A model generated the notes under the pieces. That model did no database searches and was not told the origin of the DNA. It saw only the letters and a program-made list of their open reading frames with translations. From Mesotaenium endlicherianum (lineage: Eukaryota > Streptophyta > Zygnematophyceae > Zygnematales > Mesotaeniaceae): DNA of 22,380 nucleotides. Location: positions 281,659 to 304,038 of the forward strand of contig WELA01000853.1 in NCBI GenBank assembly GCA_009602735.1. The letters are read 5' to 3'. The position numbers and the translations under genes were made by a program. This document shows positions 1 to 9,245 of the stretch, in pieces. How positions within the stretch are numbered: position 1 is the first letter of the stretch; each line of letters starts with the position of its first letter.

Positions 1-25
1 GGGGGAGGGGGAGGGGGGAGGGGGT
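1..25. repeat. G-rich low-complexity edge
   Basis: The first 25 bases are runs of five or six G separated by single A, a purine-only stretch that could form a G-quadruplex. It sits at the very edge of the window, so its true extent is unknown. Confidence 0.7.
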
Positions 26-153
26 CCCAAGGCACAGCCTCAGCGACGGCACTGCAGCTGCTAGAGAGGAAAGCACTTCCAACACAGTCTGAGTTCTGCC
101 AGGCCCTTCTTATAGTACTGCATTTTCTCATACCGCCTTTTCCCATGTTGGCT

Positions 154-338
154 TTCTTCAGACTGCCCGCTTTCAGACTGGTGTTCAAACAGCCCTTCTT
201 CAGACACTTCGTTTCAGACTGCCCCTTTTCGGACTGCCCCTTTTCAGACTGCCCCTTCTAGAACTGCCCCTTCTTTAGACCGAGCCCCATCTCAGATTGC
301 CCATTTTCAGACTGCCCCTTTTCAGACTGCCCCTTCTT
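154..338 (+). repeat. Degenerate tandem repeat, ~16-bp unit (TTTTCAGACTGCCCC)
   Basis: A unit close to TTTTCAGACTGCCCC recurs about ten times with substitutions and spacer changes. The cleanest copies lie near 210-260 and 304-335. One further degenerate copy (TTTTCAGATTGTGCCC) lies near 366-381. The order looks like a decaying minisatellite. No coding frame is kept through it. Confidence 0.75.
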
Positions 339-1014
339 TGAGGCCGGGCTGACTCAAGCATTAAAATTTTCAGATTGTGCCCTCAGCCAAGGGCTTGCCT
401 TCTATTGTCCCTGCTGCTTGCTTTTCAGGATGACCTTCAGTCTGAGTCACTTGATGCCATGTGGGCACGTCTGAGCGACCTATCATTCTTGCAAGCTTGA
501 GAAGTACAGCTCACCACCACAGAAGACCGGCAGAGCTTCAGGACGTGTGGTATTTTCGTTCTTTGAAAAACGCACGTGCAGAAGGACCAAATATAAGGAA
601 AAGAATGCGGAGCACGTGCGTCAGATGAACAGGCCAGGTAGGACAGCCACAAACACTCACGCAGCTTAAAGCAGCGAATCCAAGTACACTCAAGTGAAGC
701 TGCCGACCAGGAAAGGACAACAGAACACTGCTGGGTAGAAACTCCTAGCTCACATTGTTTGTGGCTTCGGAATATGGGTCTAACGCGATGTAGAAAAGAC
801 CACAATTATTCATAAAATTCGTTTCACACGAATGGAAAGCCTCCTACGACACCTGCTTCTTTGCAAAAGGAAGGGAAAGAAAATACTGATATCACGCTGA
901 CCTACGGTCAAAGGTGTAAGGTGCCAGAACTCCTGACGAGTCTTTGGCTGCGTAAGAAGCGGTATTGCCCTCGCCAGCCGCCATTATGCACTTCTTTTTA
1001 AGCACCTGGGAAGC

Positions 1015-1022
1015 TATATAAA
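1015..1022 (+). promoter_or_regulatory. Possible TATA box
   Basis: TATATAAA followed by GGG resembles a core TATA element. No downstream gene is recognised, so this is a motif match only. Confidence 0.2.
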
Positions 1023-1425
1023 GGGTAATGGGGAGAATTCCTGTTCTGAGACGCCTCCTTTAAGACTGTGGCTGTCTGCTTCTAAGCTTCAGGCAAAGTA
1101 ATACGCTCTTGATTTACTCTTGCTGTGCGAAGGCTAACCTCCGAATTCAGTAGAAAGCAATGCTGGAGCCTGGAAGAAAGAGGACTCAGGAGGAATCTAG
1201 AGTCTGAGCTGATCTGAGTTGGCGGTAGGTGTGTCGGATTCGCCAGCGCAGCCCGACCAAGCTCGACCCGTCAAGAGATTTTTGTCATATGCCGTCGTGG
1301 CACCTCGGTGAAAATTGCCGCCCTTCATGGCACTCCATGGCTGCTATATAGTGCGTAGATCTCCTCTGACCGCTTGTTGTCTGGTAAATTTACCGCCGGC
1401 TTTTTCGGACCATCGAAGTTTGTCA

Positions 1426-1435
1426 ATAGTTTCTA
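1426..1435. repeat. Left 10-bp target-site duplication of the Mutator-like element
   Basis: ATAGTTTCTA here is repeated exactly at 2169-2178, immediately outside the right inverted terminal repeat. A 9-11-bp duplication is the hallmark of Mutator-superfamily transposition. Confidence 0.85.
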
Positions 1436-1562
1436 GGGATAAATACAATTTAACCGTCGATTTGCGCCGCTATACCAACTTTACCATCGGTTTGTGCAAA
1501 CTGGACAAAAATATGCAGATTGTGCCAATTTGGACAAAAATACCACTTTTTCGTCCCGAACG
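1436..1562 (+). repeat. Left inverted terminal repeat of the MULE
   Basis: This is the reverse complement of 2043-2168 with scattered substitutions. It contains two copies of a TGGACAAAAATA motif and two of a motif close to ACC(A/G)TCG(A/G)TTTG. So the repeat itself is built from short subrepeats, as in many MULE ends that bind transposase at several sites. Confidence 0.8.
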
Positions 1563-2042
1563 CCTTAGGATATGTAACAATGAGAACACGGCCATTCTTA
1601 TCGCTAAGTCCTGTCGGTAAACTCGTGTGAGTAAGAACTTGACACGAATGAACGAGGGTGTGAAGTCGTTGCTATTGTAGTATTATTGTTTCCGAGGAGA
1701 GAATCTTGGCATTAATCCAAAATTGAAATCGAAAGTTGAAGGACTGGAGGGGAGGGCCGAAAAACCTTTGAGCCTGTGAAAGTAATGCTATAGGATCCGG
1801 GGGTATTTGGTAAGAGTTGTAATATTTAAGCTTGCAGAATTGTTGAAATTTTGAAAGCAATAAATATGAATGCTTGTAATGGTCACTAAAATTGGCCACA
1901 TGTTCACTTCACTATTTTGCTTAAAAAAGACTGTCAGAAGGCATCCGTGCGAAATTAGTTTGCACAACTTTGTAAGTGAGATGACTTCAAGTGTTTGACA
2001 ACACTCGCAGTGCAAAGTATACAATGAGAAAGCAGCAAAACA

Positions 2043-2168
2043 GGTTTGGGACAAAAAAGTGGTATTTTTGTCCAGATTGGCAGAATCTGTACATTTCAGT
2101 CAAGTTTGCACAAATCGATGGTAAAGTTGGTATAGCGGCGCAAATCGATGGTAAAAATGAATTTATCC
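2043..2168 (-). repeat. Right inverted terminal repeat of the MULE
   Basis: This pairs with 1436-1562. CAAATCGATGGTAAA occurs twice, separated by GTTGGTATAGCGGCG, matching the subrepeats of the left end in inverted order. Confidence 0.8.
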
Positions 2169-2178
2169 ATAGTTTCTA
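2169..2178. repeat. Right 10-bp target-site duplication of the MULE
   Basis: ATAGTTTCTA is identical to 1426-1435. Confidence 0.85.
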
Positions 2179-2204
2179 ACTTTCCACTGTTCAGCCATGG
2201 TGGG

Positions 2205-2541
2205 TGTCTTGCCTAACAGCGTCAAACCCGCACGTGTGTGACTTTCTAGCACGTGTGGTGTTGACCTGGTTCATGTGTCGGTGGTCCTCCTCAAGTGTGG
2301 GATGTCCTTGTTCGACTGGTCGGCTCTCTCGGGTGGGAAATTTCCCTGGTTGGTTGCCTTGGGCACATGTGTTGGTGCGGACCTGCCCATGGTTGACCCA
2401 TTTCTGGTCTTCCTGCACTTGAGCATATGCAAGGAGGGATTGTCACAAGGTATTTCACCCTTTCCACTCTAATCCCTTCTAGCTCCTTTTCAGGACTTGA
2501 CAAGTTTGCAAAAAGTTTCCTATCTATCCTTTTCCCTTACA
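2205..2541 (-). repeat. Orphan LTR fragment related to the methyltransferase element's LTR
   Basis: About 337 bp resemble 10958-11299 at roughly 80-85% by eye, in the same orientation. Both share an opening TGTC(T/G)TGCCTAACAGCG and end in CCCTTACA. In the second copy that end abuts a polypurine tract and internal sequence, so this is LTR sequence from the same family lying outside the decayed element. No convincing 5-bp duplication flanks this copy, so its left end is probably truncated or rearranged. Antisense open frames across it (for example 2191-2418) are not genes. Confidence 0.65.
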
Positions 2542-2555
2542 AGTAGGACAGAAGT

Positions 2556-2560
2556 GTCTT
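2556..2560. repeat. 5-bp target-site duplication, left (GTCTT)
   Basis: GTCTT directly precedes the 5' LTR and is repeated exactly at 9241-9245 after the 3' LTR, marking one integration event. Confidence 0.95.
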
Positions 2561-3063
2561 TGTAGTGATTTGAGTTATTATATATTAGTTTGCATATATT
2601 TTAATTGTTTCAAATATATTTGGAGTAGTAGTGTGTGGAGTCAAGTGTGAATAGGTACTCTAGTAACTTGGTTCATGTCCTTTGAACCTTCCAAGGCATT
2701 TTCGAAGTTAGAGGAAAGACCTAGAAGAACTCCATGTGGCAAAAGTCAAATGTGCCATTTTTAGGTCAAAAGGACATGTGTACATTATTCTAGAAAGAGG
2801 TGGCAAGTTTTGGGATGTGTTGGGTGCCAACACATCAACATACACTTTCCTAGAAATTACTTATGTAGCAAGTATATAAACAAGAGCTAGAACATAGAAA
2901 GACATTCCAGAATCACTCTTGTACTTGCCAAAATCCAGAAATATATTAACTTTCAAGAAGCCATCTCTCTTTCAAGAAGCTACCACTTGTGTTCAAAGAT
3001 CCTTGTCTTGAATAGATAAAGTATTCTGTTTTACTAAGTACTTTATCTATCTGTTTCACTACA
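2561..3063 (+). repeat. 5' LTR of the chromovirus (503 bp)
   Basis: It starts TGTAGTGA and ends TCACTACA, a perfect 8-bp inverted terminal repeat with the canonical TG...CA ends. It matches 8738-9240 in length. The differences cluster near 2602-2616, with single changes near 2629, in the ACACTTTCC motif and near GATAAAGTATT. A TATA box lies at 2873-2880. Confidence 0.97.
2873..2880 (+). promoter_or_regulatory. LTR TATA box
   Basis: TATATAAA lies about 190 bp from the LTR end, a plausible place for the promoter that drives the genomic RNA. The same motif is kept in the 3' LTR at about 9050-9057. Confidence 0.6.
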
Positions 3064-3064
3064 G

Positions 3065-3076
3065 TGGTATCGGAGC
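3065..3076 (+). other. Primer-binding site, initiator tRNA-Met type
   Basis: TGGTATCGGAGC begins two bases after the 5' LTR. It is complementary to the 3' end of initiator tRNA-Met (canonical plant site TGGTATCAGAGC) with one A-to-G difference. The tRNA would prime minus-strand DNA synthesis here. Confidence 0.85.
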
Positions 3077-3100
3077 TAGGCACTTTGGTAGCACAAGAAG

Positions 3101-4381
3101 ATGGCCGATCCTCAAGACCAACAGCAAGCTTTCGAAGGAAGCCCTTCCTCTCCAAGACACCCTCCTCCAGCGCCGATGGGAGAGCCCACTCAAGAAAATC
3201 TGCAACAACAAGAAGCACCACAAGGAGGAGCACACCCTCCTCCAGCGTCGATGGGAGAGCCTACTCAAGGAAATCTGCAACAACAAGAAGCACCACAAGG
3301 AGGAGCACCGTCAAATCCCGTGGCAGCCGCTATAGCAAAGTTGACCCCACCACAAGGAGTTCCCGCAAATGAGTGGGCAGCCTTCCTAATGACCGTCCAC
3401 AACCAAGTGGGCTTGGCCACCTATGAAGCAACCGTGCAAGCGTCAAGAGAAGCTATGGCTGCCATGGTTGCCCCTATTGCGAGCAATGCTCAAAATCCAG
3501 CCCCGGCTCAAGCGCCTCCACAAGAGCCAACGAGAGCAAGGAAACTCATCAAGCCCGGCAAACCCGACACTTTCAACCCCGGGAAAGGTGCCAACCTGAA
3601 TTTATGGCTCTACCAAGTGGAGACGTACCTCGCGTTCCTTGAAGTACCCGAGGAGGACTACGTTCCCTTTGCCGTTACCTTACTTAGAGGAGCAGCAACA
3701 TCATGGTGGCGTAACTATCAAGCGGCTATATATCAAGCTATGGCGCACCCCATGCTCGGCCAAGAGCCCCCACCATCATATGCAAGATGGGCAGATTTTC
3801 GTGAGGCCCTCAAGAAGCAATTCATGCCCATCAATGCGGAGAAGATTGCCCGAGGAAAGCTCCACCATCTCAAGCAAACGACGTCCGTTCAAGAGTATAC
3901 ATCCAGATTTCACGCCCTCACTCTTGAGATCCCCAACATGTCTCTCGAGGAGAAGATTGACCGTTACATCTTTGGCCTCAAACCCAAGGTGGCAAAGGAA
4001 GTGGAGTTACGCGACTTGACGGACTTCTCAAAGATCATTGAAGTGGCCCAAAAGGTGGATACCTTGGATTTCAAGCACTCCGTGCCTTCATCTTCACGGG
4101 TACCGACGACGCGGGTGTACGCAGCCCCTTCCACATCCGAATCTGGACCCACACCCATGGAAATCGGAGTTATTAAAAGGGACCCCGCGGCTGCCCGGAA
4201 GAGTGGAAGACCCTCCAATGACACTTATGATGCAAGAAACCAGCAAGGAGTGAAAGCAAGACTCTCCCCGGCTGAAAAAGAAGCTCTCATGACGGCTGGA
4301 CTATGCTTCTATTGCAAGGAAAAGGGCCATCGTGCACTTTCATGCCCCAAAAAGTTGTCAAAAAACGGACAGCGCCGGTAG
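3101..4381 (+). CDS. gag: Gag polyprotein of the chromovirus
   Basis: This 426-residue structural protein forms the cytoplasmic virus-like particle and packages the RNA. The N-terminus is rich in Pro and Gln and carries a 25-residue tandem duplication. Residues ~145-330 fit the retrotransposon Gag core ([11 protein letters not shown]..., then a TSWWRNYQ motif). A single CCHC zinc knuckle, [14 protein letters not shown] (C402, C405, H410, C415), sits just before the stop. The ATG at 3101 lies 24 bp beyond the primer-binding site in a favourable context (AAGATGG). The frame ends at TAG 4379-4381, inside the pol overlap, and a slippery heptamer 13 bases upstream implies that a fraction of ribosomes continue into pol. 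Confidence 0.95.
   Translation: MADPQDQQQAFEGSPSSPRHPPPAPMGEPTQENLQQQEAPQGGAHPPPASMGEPTQGNLQQQEAPQGGAPSNPVAAAIAKLTPPQGVPANEWAAFLMTVHNQVGLATYEATVQASREAMAAMVAPIASNAQNPAPAQAPPQEPTRARKLIKPGKPDTFNPGKGANLNLWLYQVETYLAFLEVPEEDYVPFAVTLLRGAATSWWRNYQAAIYQAMAHPMLGQEPPPSYARWADFREALKKQFMPINAEKIARGKLHHLKQTTSVQEYTSRFHALTLEIPNMSLEEKIDRYIFGLKPKVAKEVELRDLTDFSKIIEVAQKVDTLDFKHSVPSSSRVPTTRVYAAPSTSESGPTPMEIGVIKRDPAAARKSGRPSNDTYDARNQQGVKARLSPAEKEALMTAGLCFYCKEKGHRALSCPKKLSKNGQRR
3161..3310 (+). repeat. 75-bp in-frame tandem duplication within gag
   Basis: Two 75-bp copies (3161-3235 and 3236-3310) differ at only about three or four positions and encode two 25-residue Pro/Gln-rich units containing MGEPTQ and [12 protein letters not shown]. 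The exact multiple of three keeps the frame. Confidence 0.9.
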
Positions 4382-7300
4382 GCCAGGAGCCTACCACCCC
4401 AAGACCCACTTCACGAGAAGGCAACACGCCAAGTGAGGTGGAGACCCCCGTTGAAGACGACGTTCCAGCCCCAATGAGTTTGAGAGGTTACCTTGGAGGA
4501 GAGAAGGTCCACATCTTGGTGGATAGCGGAGCTCAAGGCAACTTCATTGCTGCAGATTTTGCCACCAAGCACGGTATTACTATGCGAACTCTTGACCACG
4601 ACGAGGAGATTATGATGCCCGATGGATTCTCCTATACTACCCCTTCCAAGAAGACGTACCCCTTGGCACTCTCTATCAAGTCCTTCAAGGATAGAGTAGT
4701 GTTCTCCCCCATGCAATTGGGCAAGTACGACGTCATCCTAGGGACGCCTTGGTTGACCAAGCACAACCCCCAAGTTGATTGGAGGACCGGTACTATCAAG
4801 ATCAAGAATGACATCACTTCAAGAATCTGTATTTTGCGCGCAATCCAGAATATCCAGACCCAAGACATCCAGAAGCCGGCACACGAGATACTATTGTCCG
4901 CCCTCCAACTCAAGAGACTTGTGAGGAAGGGACACGAGCTTCTTTTGGCCTTGATCACGCCAAAAGACATCAAGAAAGACATCGAGAGTCAAGAAGGCAG
5001 CCCCGTTCCCAAGGAGATACAAGAAGTCTTTGAGGACTACAAAGAAGTGTTCTCCCCGGAATTGCCCAAGGGCCTACCCCCCAAAAGATTCGTAGACCAC
5101 AAGATAGAGTTGGAGCCCGGAAGCAAGCCCATCTCTCGGCCTACGTTCAAAATGTCATACACGGAGCTAGACGAAGTCAAGAAGCAAATCAAGGAGCTAC
5201 TGGAGCATGGCTTCATTCGACCTAGCAAGTCGCCATTTGGAGCCCCGGTGCTATTTGTCAAGAAGAAAGATGGTACCTTGAGGATGTGTGTGGACTATCG
5301 CGCCCTCAACAAGATCACCATCAAGAATCGATACCCGCTGCCGCGCATGGATGAGCTCATGGACCGGCTGGTTGGAGCCAAGTACTTCACGAAGATTGAC
5401 TTACGGAGCGGCTACCACCAGATTCGCATCGCAGAACCGGACATAGAGAAGACGGCATTCAGGACAAGATATGGACATTTTGAGTTCATGGTCCTGCCAT
5501 TTGGACTCACCAACGCGCCAGCAACTTTCATGACTATGATGAACACCATATTTCAGCCCATGTTGGACAGATTTGTGGTGGTATTCATCGATGACATCCT
5601 TATCTACAGCAAGACCCTTGAAGAGCATGCGAGACACTTGAAAGAAGTCCTTGAAGTATTGAAGCAAAACAAGCTGTTTGCGAAGGAGTCAAAATGCGAG
5701 TTTGCCAAACAAGAAGTGGAGTTCCTAGGTCTCCACGTGACTGCTGATGGCATCAAGATAGACCCCAAGAAGACCACGGTGGTGGAGGAATGGCCAACCC
5801 CCACGACCAAGAAAGAACTCCAGTCATTCTTGGGATTTGCCAATTGGTACAGAAAATTCATCCAAGGCTTCTCGCACATAGCAGCCCCCCTGACAGATCT
5901 ACTCAAGAAGGACAGGCTATATACATGGACCGAGAAAGAGGAAGAGGCATTTCAAGAGTTAAAGCGAAGATTGACCACATCCCCGGTGCTCACACTCCCA
6001 AGTCCAAACCCAGATTGGCCCTTCCACGTCATCACCGATGCATCTTCCTATGCAATAGGAGCAATCCTGCTTCAAGACCAAGGCAAGGGACTGCAGCCCA
6101 TCGCCTACGAGTCAAGGAAGCTAAATCCAGCCGAGCAAAATTATACAACCACGGAGCGAGAGGCATTGGCGATTGTACATGCCTTGAAGGTTTGGCGCTG
6201 CTACGTTGAAGGACGCAAAGTACTGGTCACCACGGACCACGAGGCGTTAAAGCACCTCCAGACGCAGCCGTATCTCTCAAGGAGACAAGCAAGATGGAGC
6301 GGATACTTGCAACAATACAACATCACGATTCAGTACCAGCCCGGCAAGACAAACCCGGCTGACCCCCTCTCAAGACTGCAATTAAATGCAGTGATGGTAT
6401 CCCTGAAGACAGATCTGGAAGCTCGATTTTCAGCCGCCTATGAAAGAGACCCTTACTACAAGAACGGAGAAGCAGCCTTGGACCCATGCAAGAAGCAAGA
6501 AGGCAATTATTGGGTGAGGCAAGATACGGGCCAGAGATGTGTTCCTAATGACTTAGACCTCCGGCTCTTGCTTCTACGAGAAGCACACGACAACCCTCTT
6601 GGAGGACACTTTGGAATCCTAAGGACCACGGGCGTTCTAGCTAGGACTTATTGTTGGCCAGGCATGTCTAAGCAAGTCAAGGAGTACTGCAGGAGCTGTG
6701 ACACATGCCAAAGAATCAAGCCATCATCGCAAAAGGCGGGAGGACTCCTCCAACCACTACCAATCCCCGAAAGACAATGGACGGACATCTCAATGGACCT
6801 TATCGTGGACTTGCCCGTGACACCTCGAGGCCATAATGCAATACTCACGGTGGTGGACAGACTTACCAAGATGGCTCATTTTATTCCCACGACGACTAAG
6901 GCTACAGCACCACAACTTGCAAGACTCATCTTTGACAACATCTTCCGACTCCATGGACTACCATCAAGAATTGTGTCAGATAGAGATCCAAGATTCACAA
7001 GCCATTTCTGGAAAAATCTCTTCAAGAACTTGGGTACATCGCTGGATATGTCTACTGCCTACCACCCACAATCAGATGGGCAAACCGAGCGTATGAATCG
7101 TACCCTAAAGACCTCTCTAAAGGCCTACGTGTCTACCCTCGAGCAAGACTGGGACATGTACTTGACCCCCCTCGAGTTTGCCTACAACAACACTACGCAG
7201 GCCTCTACCCAAGAGTCCCCATTCTTCCTCAACTATGGCTTCCATCCGACCACGCCACTGAGCTTCACGGCTGGCCATGATGAAGTACCTGCAGCCACAG

Positions 7301-7968
7301 ATTTTATGGAGACATTAGAAGCAGCCCTTACAGCAGCGAAGAAAGCTCTACAACACGCGCAAGATGCTCAAGCAAGAGTGGCGAACAGATCCAGAAGAGA
7401 AATTACGTACAGAGTGGGTGACAACGTGTTACTATCATCCAAGAACATTTCCCTGAACAACAGGCCTGCCGGCAGCAAGTTCTCTCCCAAGTATTTGGGA
7501 CCCTTCAAGATTATCCAGCAAGTCAACCCCGTTGCTTTCAAGCTAGAACTTCCCCAGACTATGCACATCGACCCCGTATTCCACGCTTCCCTCTTCAAGC
7601 CATATGTGCAACCCGACAACAAGTTCCCAGGACGTGTGACAACCCCACCAGCCCCAACAATAGTGGATGATCATTTGGAGTACGAAGTGGAAGACATAGT
7701 GGCTATGAGAAATTTCAGGAGACAGCAGCAATACTTGATCAAGTGGAAAGGATATCCAGATTCGGAGAATAGTTGGGTGGCGGCGCACTACCTTGACAAA
7801 GTTCAGAGAAAGTTGAAGCGCTTCCATGCCGCCAACCCCCATCTTGGACCAGCCCCAAGTCTCTCTACTAGAAGCCCGAAGACTTCAGGGAGGCAGCCTG
7901 CCACCATCAAGAAGCAGCAGAAGACCCCTTGGAGGCAGCCTGCAAGAACAAGAAAGAGGAAAAATTGA
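4303..7968 (+). CDS. pol: Pol polyprotein of the chromovirus (PR-RT-RH-IN-chromodomain)
   Basis: The open frame has 1221 codons, but the mature Pol probably begins at the frameshift (codon 4366), not at an ATG. Residue numbers count from 4303. Protease: [10 protein letters not shown], catalytic D74. [19 protein letters not shown] and FIDDILIYS (Asp pair 430-431). RNase [14 protein letters not shown]579. Integrase: HHCC zinc finger from H762 to C799/C802, then a DDE triad consistent with D832, D893 and E929 (35 residues between the last two, as expected). A GPF motif (YLGPFKI) follows. The chromodomain at ~1126-1175 includes [15 protein letters not shown] and presumably steers integration through histone binding. 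The tail is strongly basic. All key residues are present and no lesion is seen. Confidence 0.96.
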   Translation: MLLLQGKGPSCTFMPQKVVKKRTAPVGQEPTTPRPTSREGNTPSEVETPVEDDVPAPMSLRGYLGGEKVHILVDSGAQGNFIAADFATKHGITMRTLDHDEEIMMPDGFSYTTPSKKTYPLALSIKSFKDRVVFSPMQLGKYDVILGTPWLTKHNPQVDWRTGTIKIKNDITSRICILRAIQNIQTQDIQKPAHEILLSALQLKRLVRKGHELLLALITPKDIKKDIESQEGSPVPKEIQEVFEDYKEVFSPELPKGLPPKRFVDHKIELEPGSKPISRPTFKMSYTELDEVKKQIKELLEHGFIRPSKSPFGAPVLFVKKKDGTLRMCVDYRALNKITIKNRYPLPRMDELMDRLVGAKYFTKIDLRSGYHQIRIAEPDIEKTAFRTRYGHFEFMVLPFGLTNAPATFMTMMNTIFQPMLDRFVVVFIDDILIYSKTLEEHARHLKEVLEVLKQNKLFAKESKCEFAKQEVEFLGLHVTADGIKIDPKKTTVVEEWPTPTTKKELQSFLGFANWYRKFIQGFSHIAAPLTDLLKKDRLYTWTEKEEEAFQELKRRLTTSPVLTLPSPNPDWPFHVITDASSYAIGAILLQDQGKGLQPIAYESRKLNPAEQNYTTTEREALAIVHALKVWRCYVEGRKVLVTTDHEALKHLQTQPYLSRRQARWSGYLQQYNITIQYQPGKTNPADPLSRLQLNAVMVSLKTDLEARFSAAYERDPYYKNGEAALDPCKKQEGNYWVRQDTGQRCVPNDLDLRLLLLREAHDNPLGGHFGILRTTGVLARTYCWPGMSKQVKEYCRSCDTCQRIKPSSQKAGGLLQPLPIPERQWTDISMDLIVDLPVTPRGHNAILTVVDRLTKMAHFIPTTTKATAPQLARLIFDNIFRLHGLPSRIVSDRDPRFTSHFWKNLFKNLGTSLDMSTAYHPQSDGQTERMNRTLKTSLKAYVSTLEQDWDMYLTPLEFAYNNTTQASTQESPFFLNYGFHPTTPLSFTAGHDEVPAATDFMETLEAALTAAKKALQHAQDAQARVANRSRREITYRVGDNVLLSSKNISLNNRPAGSKFSPKYLGPFKIIQQVNPVAFKLELPQTMHIDPVFHASLFKPYVQPDNKFPGRVTTPPAPTIVDDHLEYEVEDIVAMRNFRRQQQYLIKWKGYPDSENSWVAAHYLDKVQRKLKRFHAANPHLGPAPSLSTRSPKTSGRQPATIKKQQKTPWRQPARTRKRKN
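4360..4366 (+). promoter_or_regulatory. -1 ribosomal frameshift slippery site (A AAA AAC)
   Basis: In the gag frame the codons read TCA AAA AAC, so the heptamer A_AAA_AAC is in the X_XXY_YYZ phase required for simultaneous -1 slippage. After slippage the next codon is CGG at 4366, in the pol frame. A stem-loop follows at 4377-4395. It lies inside the 4303-4381 gag/pol overlap, where such a signal is needed. Confidence 0.85.
4377..4395 (+). promoter_or_regulatory. Stem-loop downstream of the slippery site
   Basis: GGTAGGC (4377-4383) pairs perfectly with GCCTACC (4389-4395) across a five-base loop, ten bases beyond the heptamer. The gag stop codon lies inside the stem. This is the expected stimulatory structure for -1 frameshifting, although the spacer is slightly longer than the usual five to nine bases. 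Confidence 0.7.
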
Positions 7969-8726
7969 CATTAGACACTCTTCTCTTCTCGCAGTTTCTG
8001 GACAGAAAACTAAAACTGCTACTGGTAATAGGTCTCTGCATAATAAATTCTGAAAATTTACCTGGCTGTAGTCCATGAGTAGCCGGTCATTTAGAGTCCA
8101 AGTTTGCTCAATTTGGAGCACTGGTGAGAGAGATATGATGCTCTAAGTAGAAGGGGGTCAGGCTGCTGGCATTGTTAGGACAGAATATGCCTTCTGACAT
8201 TGTGCCTTCCCCTGAACTTGGAATGCTCTGAAACTCAAGACTCTGGTAGAACATCTTACAGCGCCCAGTTTGAGACTTGGTTTGCAGAATTTGGAGAAGT
8301 ATAGAAGGACTTATGATTTTCAGAAGTTTCTGCACAGATTTGGAGGAGTGCCTACTCTCTCAGCTCTCAACGACACTCCAAAAATTAGAATGCTCTCAAC
8401 TTTGGTGACCCAGTAGAGTTCTTTGACGCGGTCCGTTTGGCACTCGAATTTTCAGATTTGGAGCAGTTCTGTGGCCGCTATGAATTTTTGAATTTGTGGC
8501 AGATTCTGGGCCAACTTGTACACTTTTCTTTATCATTAAGGAGTAGGCTAGCCAATAAGGTCACACCACCTACGACCTTGCCTAGTCTACCTTACATGTG
8601 TAGCACCTGACTTGGCGCCTTTGACTAGTCCTCTTCACATGTGTGGCATCTGACTTGAAACTGTTGACTAGTTTGCTCCACATGTGTAAGACCTGACTTG
8701 ACGCGCCGAGACGTCGCTTTTTCTAT
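7969..8726 (+). other. Long 3' untranslated region of the chromovirus
   Basis: About 760 bp lie between the pol stop and the polypurine tract. No open frame continues in the sense direction. The first part repeats motifs close to CAGA(A/T)TTTGGAG several times (near 8108, 8284, 8337 and 8453), and the last part has the 42-43-bp tandem units. Antisense open frames here are short and unrecognised. Confidence 0.75.
8591..8707 (+). repeat. Tandem repeat, 42-43-bp units around ACATGTGT
   Basis: Three units begin at 8591, 8633 and 8676. Each has (T/C)ACATGTGT, then (A/T)CTGACTTG, and the first two end with TTGACTAGT. They sit just upstream of the polypurine tract. Confidence 0.75.
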
Positions 8727-8737
8727 TGGGGGGGTGA
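8727..8737 (+). other. Polypurine tract of the chromovirus
   Basis: TGGGGGGGTGA directly abuts the 3' LTR start at 8738. This purine run is the expected RNase H-resistant primer for plus-strand synthesis. Confidence 0.85.
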
Positions 8738-9240
8738 TGTAGTGATTTGAGTTATTATATATTAGTTTGCATATATTTCATTGTTTTCAAATGTATTTGG
8801 AGTAGTATTGTGTGGAGTCAAGTGTGAATAGGTACTCTAGTAACTTGGTTCATGTCCTTTGAACCTTCCAAGGCATTTTCGAAGTTAGAGGAAAGACCTA
8901 GAAGAACTCCATGTGGCAAAAGTCAAATGTGCCATTTTTAGGTCAAAAGGACATGTGTACATTATTCTAGAAAGAGGTGGCAAGTTTTGGGATGTGTTGG
9001 GTGCCAACACATCAACATACACCTTCCTAGAAATTACTTATGTAGCAAGTATATAAACAAGAGCTAGAACATAGAAAGACATTCCAGAATCACTCTTGTA
9101 CTTGCCAAAATCCAGAAATATATTAACTTTCAAGAAGCCATCTCTCTTTCAAGAAGCTACCACTTGTGTTCAAAGATCCTTGTCTTGAATAGATAAACTA
9201 TTCTGTTTTACTAAGTACTTTATCTATCTGTTTCACTACA
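8738..9240 (+). repeat. 3' LTR of the chromovirus (503 bp)
   Basis: It has the same length and the same TGTAGTGA...TCACTACA ends as 2561-3063. It is followed by the second target duplication GTCTT at 9241-9245. Confidence 0.97.
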
Positions 9241-9245
9241 GTCTT
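9241..9245. repeat. 5-bp target-site duplication, right (GTCTT)
   Basis: This is an exact copy of 2556-2560. Confidence 0.95.

Larger units (their letters stand above)
26..1425. other. Intergenic stretch with no recognisable gene
   Basis: I find no convincing coding region here. The open frames are short, low in complexity, and match no family I recognise. The stretch holds the degenerate tandem repeat at 154-338 and a TATA-like motif near 1015. It may be old transposon sequence, but nothing in it identifies a family. Confidence 0.5.
1436..2168. mobile_element. Non-autonomous Mutator-like element (MULE), 733 bp
   Basis: The element is bounded by long inverted repeats (1436-1562 and 2043-2168, roughly 80-85% identical by eye). 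They start GGGATAAAT on the left and end ATTTATCC on the right, and the element is flanked by a perfect 10-bp target duplication. Long terminal inverted repeats plus a 9-11-bp duplication point to the Mutator superfamily. The ~480-bp interior has no transposase, so movement would need a transposase supplied from elsewhere. Open frames across the inverted repeats (for example 1315-1620 and 1991-2179) are by-products. I am confident of a DNA transposon with these ends; the superfamily rests on duplication length and repeat length. Confidence 0.85.
2561..9240 (+). mobile_element. Complete Ty3/gypsy LTR retrotransposon (chromovirus), 6680 bp
   Basis: All parts of an autonomous element are present in order: 503-bp LTRs at both ends, a primer-binding site, gag, an overlapping pol in the -1 frame, a long 3' untranslated region, a polypurine tract, and a 5-bp target duplication. 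The order protease-RT-RNase H-integrase-chromodomain places it in the Ty3/gypsy chromovirus group. Both reading frames are free of stops, and the LTRs differ at only about eight positions (~98.5% identical by eye). The insertion is therefore fairly recent and possibly still active. It sits 19 bp beyond the orphan LTR fragment ending at 2541. Confidence 0.97.

Noticed and set aside
437..805. 122-codon minus-strand open frame
   Set aside because: Cys/Ser/Trp-rich translation with no recognisable domain, in a region with no other gene signals and an overlapping second frame.
1315..1620. 101-codon plus-strand open frame
   Set aside because: It runs across the left end of the MULE and its inverted repeat, so it is explained by the transposon.
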